9,370 nt of DNA from Eubacterium sp. (GTDB lineage Bacteria > Bacillota > Clostridia > Lachnospirales > Lachnospiraceae). Numbering within the stretch: the stretch's first letter is position 1; each line of letters starts with the position of its first letter. Under the pieces are notes generated by a model. The model did no database searches. It was not told the origin of the DNA and was given only the letters and a program-made list of their open reading frames with translations. Positions 4,650-9,370 of the stretch are shown here, one piece after another. Location of the stretch: NCBI GenBank assembly GCA_020844525.1, contig JAJGAH010000069.1, forward strand, positions 1 to 9,370, given 5' to 3'. Position numbers and translations under genes: made by a program.

Positions 4650-7451
4650 TTACCTCTTTCCTTTAACTTTTATGAGAATAATATTTTTGCTGCATTTCAA
4701 CCGGCGCTTCCCCAAGCCTCCCTGCAATACCTCCTCTGTCGTTTTATGTCGTATAATAAACAGCAGGAAAGCCAGCAGAATCGCTGTCAGTCCACCGATT
4801 GAAAACATTTCCGTTCCTGATCCGCCTGTATTGGGCAGTGTATAATGCTCCTGGATCTGCGTCTGAAGAGTGAAGTCACTGGCCCATTTCGCAGATTTAC
4901 TCTCTGCGGTAATAAAGTCCTGTGACTGCTTGCTCGTATTCCCTTCAATTCCATTGTTGTCAAACATATATACCTGCATATTTGCATAGGGATCTTCTAC
5001 ATCAATATGAAATTGCAGGGATTTTGTGCTGCCAGATACCTGATTTAACTGAACCGTAAAGACATTCTGCCCCGCAGACAAAGCAGTCTGCTCCGTACTG
5101 CCTGATCCATCTTTCACGGTAAGTGTTCCGGTCTGGGAGCTCTGCAGTTTTCGGTTCAGTGAGACCTCTGCTGTTATGCTGTATGTGCCGTCGTCATTCC
5201 TGACTTTATTCACGATCTTTGCATCCGTGATCTTGAAGGGCTTTGCTGTACCCTGCGGAATGTCAAACTGATAACCCTGAGGTGCCTGTCCCGTACGGCC
5301 AAAGTAGACAAGATTTTTGATCCACTGTATGACCAGCTCCGGAACGTTATTATATGTATTGGCCGGTAAGACATTATTAGACGTAGACGCTGTGCTCCAC
5401 TTTTTATAATTAACAAGGTTATCCCCGGCTTCCTCAAACAAATCATCATCTTTGGTTTGGATAGCCCAGATCGCGCCCTGTACGATCGCAATCATCTCAT
5501 GCTCACCGATTTGAGAGGGCAGGTCAAAGCGCTCTCTCATCGTCGCCGCATCCACATACGGGTAGCTGTTGCTCAGGAGCCTCGTCAGAGCTTCCTTCTG
5601 TTCATCGTCATAATCGCTATAAGAGGCGATCGGCACCTTCTGAAAGCCAATCGTGGAGTAACGATTGCTCCTAATCCTGGCTTTATCCCAGTCCGGGTAG
5701 CTGGTGTTAAGGTCTCCGCAGTAAGCCACTGCATACTTTGAAGTGTCCCCGGAGCTCCACTCTGAAGGAAGCGCGTTTGTAAAGGTTAAGTTATCGTTCT
5801 CCGCTTTGACGACGTTATATGTCGAAATGAACTGAGACTGGATCGGAACCTGGGACTGATTGTAATGCCCAGGACGCAACTTCAAATAATAACGCGAATT
5901 CTGCCAAAAGATCTTGCCTTCCGGGTGCGACACCGTTCGCAAAAGACTCCAATCAAAGGCAGATACATATTTAGGCGTCACCCAGTGGTAGTCATTTGCA
6001 GTGCTGTTCTTTACTACCGTGATTTTTTTCGCGCGGCTGGATGTTCCGCCAGCAATATTGACAGCAGGATAAGCCTGTCCGGCATTTCCTTCCGTGATAT
6101 AGCCCTCAACAGTAACAGAGCCCGTCGAATACAGATTGGCTTTTTCTTTCGAGATCTTGTCACTGAAAGTGACTTTGATCGTCCCTCCGGGATTGATCAC
6201 CCCCGTCGCAATGACGTCACCTGCTTCATTCTTGATATCGAAGGAATTGGTGAATCCCCCGTAAAGGTAGTTCTGATAACTGAACTCTGAGGGAAGAAGG
6301 ATCTCAAACCAGTCGCCCGGAATCAGCCATGGAGTATCATCACTGCGTGTCCATTTCCATCCGATATTGATGTCGTAATACTGGTCCGTATAATATGTCG
6401 CCGGCTCCGTTCCGGTCTCATCGGTGATGGTAAAATCTGTGATCTGTGTATCCGTCAGATCCTTCGAATCTGTCCGCGGAGTAAAATTCTTCACGAGGAA
6501 GGTCTTATTTTCTCCCTCCTGCACCGGATTCGGGGACCACACATGGGATCCTGCCACCACCATCACAGCATTTGCCCCGGAAAGCATCTTGTCGGTATCT
6601 GGTCTTACCATTAGCTGTATCCTTCCGAAGGCGGCGTTATCAATGGTGAGCCAGTTCAGCGGTATTGTGTTGAAGGTAATGCGAATATAGGTCTCCTGGT
6701 CTTTCTGAAACAGGGTTGCCTGGGCAGCTGAACCCAAGCCTTCAATTTCAGGATTTGCTTTCAGGCTCGTGTAATCGAACTGCCCCGGCAGGCGGAAGGT
6801 AAAGTAGTCACCAGCATGGATCTTGCTGAGAATATCCGCATCCGCTGTCCAGTTCAGCGTAATCTCCTGCGTCGCATAGATGTGGTGCTCATACTGAGCG
6901 TCCTCGCTGCCGGAAATCTTCTGCATTCCATCATCCAGTTCCGCAATCTCAAATTTCTGCAGACTGACCTTGTCGCTGATGTCTGCCGCAGCAGTCGCCG
7001 CTTCTTCCGATGTGGACGCCGGTGCCGCATCTGCAGCTGAATCCGAAGCAGATGCCGCTGTATTCGTTGCTTCTGCGCCCATACCCGTTGAATCTGAAGC
7101 CGTACCCGTTGCATTTGAAGCTGTACCCGTCGCATCTGTACCTGTTGCAGCCTTGCCCGTTGAATCAGAGATTCCATTCGCCTCTGATTCAGATGTCACA
7201 TCCTCCGCAGTTCCATCTGTTGTAACCGTGTCTGCTCCACTCCCGCTCTGATCTTGCTTTTCAGTGTCTCCGGCGGGCTCCTGCGAGGCAGCTGATCCCA
7301 TATCCGCACTACTCAGGGCCATGACCGGCAGAATACCAATATTAGCGGTAACAGCAATTGTCAGCGCCAACATCACGCATAAAAATATGTGTCCAAAACA
7401 TTTATTTTTCTTATGTGTCTTCCTGTTCTTATGGCCGTTGCGCACATCCAT
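4650..7451 (-). CDS. Pilus tip adhesin with Cys-Gln thioester domain (LPNTG anchored)
   Basis: 933 residues from the ATG at 7451. Order: a long basic, signal-peptide-bearing N-terminus (hydrophobic core about 19-46); a Ser/Thr/Ala/Asp-rich linker (about 50-158) with degenerate seven-residue repeats; two beta-rich adhesin-like domains (about 162-305 and 325-480); a thioester (TQXA-type) domain at about 490-725; a further beta domain (about 735-860); LPNTG at 872-876; a membrane helix (about 885-901); and a 32-residue tail. The thioester call rests on AYCGDL with Cys578 and IVQGAIWAIQT with Gln658, fitting the [YF]C and Q-x-x-[IV]-W motifs known from Cpa-like tip proteins, where a Cys-Gln thioester can bond covalently to host amines. 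Cys578 is the only cysteine left after signal and sorting cleavage. The start at 7451 is preferred because GGGAGAGAGGG lies four bases upstream; an ATG at 7475 would add eight residues but has no such site. It heads the operon; tip function follows from domains and position, and the ligand is unknown. Confidence 0.87.
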   Translation of the reverse strand: MDVRNGHKNRKTHKKNKCFGHIFLCVMLALTIAVTANIGILPVMALSSADMGSAASQEPAGDTEKQDQSGSGADTVTTDGTAEDVTSESEANGISDSTGKAATGTDATGTASNATGTASDSTGMGAEATNTAASASDSAADAAPASTSEEAATAAADISDKVSLQKFEIAELDDGMQKISGSEDAQYEHHIYATQEITLNWTADADILSKIHAGDYFTFRLPGQFDYTSLKANPEIEGLGSAAQATLFQKDQETYIRITFNTIPLNWLTIDNAAFGRIQLMVRPDTDKMLSGANAVMVVAGSHVWSPNPVQEGENKTFLVKNFTPRTDSKDLTDTQITDFTITDETGTEPATYYTDQYYDINIGWKWTRSDDTPWLIPGDWFEILLPSEFSYQNYLYGGFTNSFDIKNEAGDVIATGVINPGGTIKVTFSDKISKEKANLYSTGSVTVEGYITEGNAGQAYPAVNIAGGTSSRAKKITVVKNSTANDYHWVTPKYVSAFDWSLLRTVSHPEGKIFWQNSRYYLKLRPGHYNQSQVPIQSQFISTYNVVKAENDNLTFTNALPSEWSSGDTSKYAVAYCGDLNTSYPDWDKARIRSNRYSTIGFQKVPIASYSDYDDEQKEALTRLLSNSYPYVDAATMRERFDLPSQIGEHEMIAIVQGAIWAIQTKDDDLFEEAGDNLVNYKKWSTASTSNNVLPANTYNNVPELVIQWIKNLVYFGRTGQAPQGYQFDIPQGTAKPFKITDAKIVNKVRNDDGTYSITAEVSLNRKLQSSQTGTLTVKDGSGSTEQTALSAGQNVFTVQLNQVSGSTKSLQFHIDVEDPYANMQVYMFDNNGIEGNTSKQSQDFITAESKSAKWASDFTLQTQIQEHYTLPNTGGSGTEMFSIGGLTAILLAFLLFIIRHKTTEEVLQGGLGKRRLKCSKNIILIKVKGKR
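7055..7150 (-). repeat. Degenerate 21-bp (seven-residue) tandem repeats in the tip adhesin linker
   Basis: Bases 7081-7140 hold two close copies of a 21-base unit (ACCCGTTGMATYTGAAGC pattern on the plus strand) and a shortened third, with weaker copies on both sides. In protein they read in seven-residue steps as AATGTDA, TGTASNA, TGTASDS, TGMGAEA, TNTAASA and SDSAADA. They extend the flexible stalk between the signal peptide and the folded domains and could vary in number between strains. Confidence 0.6.
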
Positions 7452-7455
7452 CTGG

Positions 7456-7466
7456 CCCTCTCTCCC
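7456..7466 (-). promoter_or_regulatory. Ribosome binding site deciding the tip adhesin start
   Basis: GGGAGAGAGGG on the minus strand ends four bases before the ATG at 7451. No comparable purine-rich site precedes the in-frame ATG at 7475, and the Shine-Dalgarno itself would be coding from that start. Confidence 0.55.
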
Positions 7467-7492
7467 TTTTTGCATTCTCTTGCGGGGACCTG

Positions 7493-7537
7493 GCAGGGCA
7501 GCTCAATATTGATATCCACCCATTCGCCTGACCCTGC
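7493..7537 (-). promoter_or_regulatory. Leader hairpin upstream of the tip adhesin gene
   Basis: GCAGGG-T-CAG (7537-7528) pairs with CTG-CCCTGC (7501-7493) on the minus strand: nine pairs with one bulged base. The 26-base loop contains the palindrome TCAATATTGA. It lies 27 bases or more before the ribosome binding site and matches no riboswitch class that I recognise. It may stabilise the mRNA or control translation; it could also be chance. Confidence 0.3.
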
Positions 7538-7542
7538 GATCG

Positions 7543-7571
7543 TTCATATGCTAACAAAGCAGGAGACTGAA
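7543..7571 (-). promoter_or_regulatory. Weak sigma-70-like promoter candidate for the pilus operon
   Basis: TTCAGT, a 17-base spacer, then TATGAA on the minus strand. The -10 box matches the consensus at four of six bases and the -35 at only three, as may happen in activator-dependent promoters. The start site would fall near 7536, at the foot of the leader hairpin. Other weak candidates exist upstream, so this is tentative. Confidence 0.2.
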
Positions 7572-7753
7572 CATAACTGACCAGCAGGATAGTTTTTATT
7601 CTTTTTTTGTGTTAGAACGCTTCCGTTTAGAAGTGGCCATCCTATCCCATTCGTAACTATCAAACTTTTTAACAATAGGCGTACGTTTTGACGTTTACGG
7701 AGAAAGAAGAAGTATGCACTATTCATCAGATCCAGATGTGCTATAGACAGAAA

Positions 7754-7797
7754 AAGGGACCATGAAAAAACGCTTTCACGTTTATTCATGGTCCCTT
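7754..7797 (-). terminator. Intrinsic terminator after the LuxR-type regulator gene
   Basis: AAGGGACCATGAA and TTCATGGTCCCTT form a perfect 13-bp stem; five more inner pairs (after one mismatch) close a six-base loop. On the minus strand the arm is followed by a T-run (GGTCCCTTTTTC). It lies about 80 bases after the regulator stop (7875), so the regulator and the pilus operon are probably separate transcription units. Confidence 0.85.
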
Positions 7798-7874
7798 CCC
7801 TATTCAAAAGATCAGGATTTTCCATAATAGGTCTGATACAGGTGTCAAAACAGCCTGCACATCCTATGCTGCAA

Positions 7875-9370
7875 TCAATCCAGTCCGAGGCTCCTTGCCT
7901 TCTCTATTGCCTCAAGCTGATTATTGACATTCAGTTTCCTGTAGATATTCTGTCTGTGGAATTTTAATCCACTATAAGAGATATTCAGAGCTTCACAGAT
8001 CTCCTCAGAATTCAGTCCACTGCAAATCAGGTGCAAAGACTTTCTTTCCATAGCTGTCAGAGGCTCAACGACCGCCTCTACCGGTTGCAGATATTTTGGA
8101 TAGAAAGATGCCATCTTATCCACAAGCTTGCGCACATTCTGAAGATATTCCGGATTGATCCTGTCGCCATCGAATGAATCAAGAAGCGGTTTGACAGCGG
8201 CTCCCTCCATTGCGATTACCCAGTGATAGCGATAGGTCTGTGCCAGCTCAAGAGCCCTCATAAGATACTCGCGCCAATCCTCCCGGCCCTGGCGGAAGAG
8301 AATCACGGACTTAAAGAGAGAGGTCTGGATGGCCATATAAGGACGGTGGTATCTCTCGAAGACAGGCCTGAGCCGATCACACAGATGATTTGCCAGTTCA
8401 TACTTCTGGAAAGTGATAAAGACCCGAATCTTGTGAATATAAAAATACCGATCCAGGAACGAGAAGGACACTGTAGAATCCGGTGCCTGCGGAAGCCACT
8501 CTCTTGCTCTTGAAACTTCGCCCTTAAGAAGGGATTTCCACATGCGGAAGGTCTCCAATCCGGGTTTCAGAGATTTATTTCCACTCCTCCTGAATTTCTC
8601 TACAAAGCTCTCAAAGCTTGCTTCTGCAACACTGTACATGCCCTGCGTAATATATGACTTGGCAAGAAGGGCTATCGCAACATAGCTGGTCTCCAGGGTC
8701 CCACATGCATCGGTCTGCATATAGATCTCGTTCAGTTTTGTAGACATTTCCTTAAAAGAGATTTCAAGACGCTCAAATTTATTTTCCAGATAAGCTAACT
8801 GTACATAACCCACCGCATTTCTGCGAAGCAGGAACTTAACGGCATTGTCAAGCTGTTCGACCTTTGCATAATCATTCTTGTGAAGATCAAAAAATTCTGT
8901 CAGATCCAGCCCTCCGTTCAGGATAGATGTACTATTGTCTGTCACTGAGACTTCACTGTACTGATCTACCCAGCCCCTGGTTACTGAGGATACGTTCTTA
9001 ACAGACTGCAGCAGCTCCGCAGTTCCCCTGTGTGGAAGGATAATGTCGAGAAAGAGAAGACGGCTGTACGCTTCAATCTGACCAGCGCTTCCACGTCCGG
9101 CCTTCTGTGCGAACTCCTTCAGCCTCTCTACCCACTGCTCAGACCGGTCCGGATCAAGTCTTAAAGAACAGATCATAGCCTCTGCACTCATAAGTGTCGG
9201 ATATTTACTGATTGTCGCTACAGGAATCTGATCAAAGTACTTTTCTACAGACTGATAGATTTCCATGCCCGGATTCTTATCCGAAATATCACAGAGAAGA
9301 CTAATGATCCGCTCTGTGTTATTTGCCTTCCTGTAGCATTCAAGAGCTTTGATACTGTCGCCGTTCATTT
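7875..9370 (-). CDS. LuxR-family regulator, MalT-like (C-terminal part, 5' cut by window edge)
   Basis: About 497 residues are visible and the frame runs to the right edge. The ATG at 9368 is probably internal, because the sequence opens inside a helical region (ALECYRKANNTERI) and relatives carry an N-terminal ATPase domain that would lie beyond the window. Residues 1 to about 430 are all-helical, with TPR-like pairs typical of the sensor middle of MalT-type regulators. Residues 436-497 form a clear LuxR/GerE helix-turn-helix: LTAMERKSLHLICSGLNSEE, ALNISYSGLKFHRQNIYRKL, then a final helix. Such proteins are signal-dependent activators that bind DNA through this domain. The gene lies upstream of the pilus operon on the same strand and ends in its own strong terminator. 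Control of the pilus genes is plausible from position only; the inducer is unknown. Confidence 0.85.
   Translation of the reverse strand, partial: MNGDSIKALECYRKANNTERIISLLCDISDKNPGMEIYQSVEKYFDQIPVATISKYPTLMSAEAMICSLRLDPDRSEQWVERLKEFAQKAGRGSAGQIEAYSRLLFLDIILPHRGTAELLQSVKNVSSVTRGWVDQYSEVSVTDNSTSILNGGLDLTEFFDLHKNDYAKVEQLDNAVKFLLRRNAVGYVQLAYLENKFERLEISFKEMSTKLNEIYMQTDACGTLETSYVAIALLAKSYITQGMYSVAEASFESFVEKFRRSGNKSLKPGLETFRMWKSLLKGEVSRAREWLPQAPDSTVSFSFLDRYFYIHKIRVFITFQKYELANHLCDRLRPVFERYHRPYMAIQTSLFKSVILFRQGREDWREYLMRALELAQTYRYHWVIAMEGAAVKPLLDSFDGDRINPEYLQNVRKLVDKMASFYPKYLQPVEAVVEPLTAMERKSLHLICSGLNSEEICEALNISYSGLKFHRQNIYRKLNVNNQLEAIEKARSLGLD

Larger units (their letters stand above)
7476..7753 (-). 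other. Intergenic region and 5' leader of the pilus operon
   Basis: Nearly 280 bases without a credible gene between the regulator terminator and the tip gene. It holds the pilus operon promoter by position. Visible elements are direct repeats ACGTTT (7683-7688, 7691-7696), an AT-rich stretch (7660-7680), a pair of TTAGAA repeats around an AACG-N4-CGTT palindrome (7612-7632), a run of seven T's on the plus strand (7602-7608), a weak promoter candidate (7543-7571) and a leader hairpin (7493-7537). Confidence 0.5.

Noticed and set aside
5865..6290. 141-residue plus-strand open frame
   Set aside because: Antisense shadow of the tip adhesin with no recognisable features.
7602..7608. Run of seven T/A as a phase-variation switch
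   Set aside because: Seven bases is short for slippage control, and it is not in a coding frame or clearly in a promoter spacer.
7544..7825. 93-residue minus-strand open frame in the intergenic region
   Set aside because: It runs through the strong terminator at 7754-7797, lacks a ribosome binding site and shows no domain-like pattern.
1..9370. CRISPR array, tRNA/rRNA genes, insertion sequence ends or attachment sites
   Set aside because: I saw no regularly spaced repeats, cloverleaf or rRNA-like sequence, transposase frame or matching terminal repeats.

Overview
The window looks like chromosomal DNA of a Gram-positive gut Firmicute, most plausibly a member of Clostridia/Lachnospiraceae. 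The grounds are sortase-anchored surface proteins, SpaA-type pilins, strong GGAGG-like ribosome binding sites, a dioxygenase-AMMECR1 fusion of the AmmeMemoRadiSam type, and a MalT-like LuxR regulator. This is family-level inference; no marker gene is present.

Layout. At the left edge (1-786, + strand) is the 3' part of an AmmeMemoRadiSam system protein A gene, GC-rich (about 60% in sampled lines) and unlike the rest of the window. Its stop codon sits in the loop of a strong hairpin (768-798). It converges on a minus-strand operon that ends at an intrinsic terminator (831-872). Everything else of substance is on the minus strand, read right to left: a LuxR/MalT-type regulator cut by the right edge (9370-7875) with its own terminator (7797-7754); a roughly 400-bp intergenic and leader region; then a compact sortase-dependent pilus operon. 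The operon order is a thioester-domain tip adhesin (7451-4650, LPNTG), a major shaft pilin (4642-2999, LPSTG), a class C sortase (2872-2009) and a minor, probably basal, pilin (1999-1280, non-canonical PVKTG). Between the last pilin and the operon terminator lies a broken zinc-ribbon/AP2 endonuclease-like gene (1299-947) with an internal deletion and frameshift, of lower GC.

How the parts fit (inference from known pilus systems). The class C sortase would polymerise the isopeptide-stabilised shaft pilin. The thioester adhesin would cap the fibre and could bond covalently to a surface ligand. The small PVKTG pilin would end the fibre and be handed to a housekeeping sortase encoded elsewhere. 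A terminator-like hairpin between shaft pilin and sortase (2901-2934) probably keeps sortase levels below pilin levels. The LuxR-type protein is positioned to be a pilus regulator, but only its place suggests this.

The most interesting points are the compact thioester domain in the C-terminal half of the tip protein with one cysteine in the mature chain, the intercistronic attenuator, the mobile-gene remnant at the end of the operon, and the leader structures. I do not see a wholly new system type: this is a recognisable pilus locus with unusual details.
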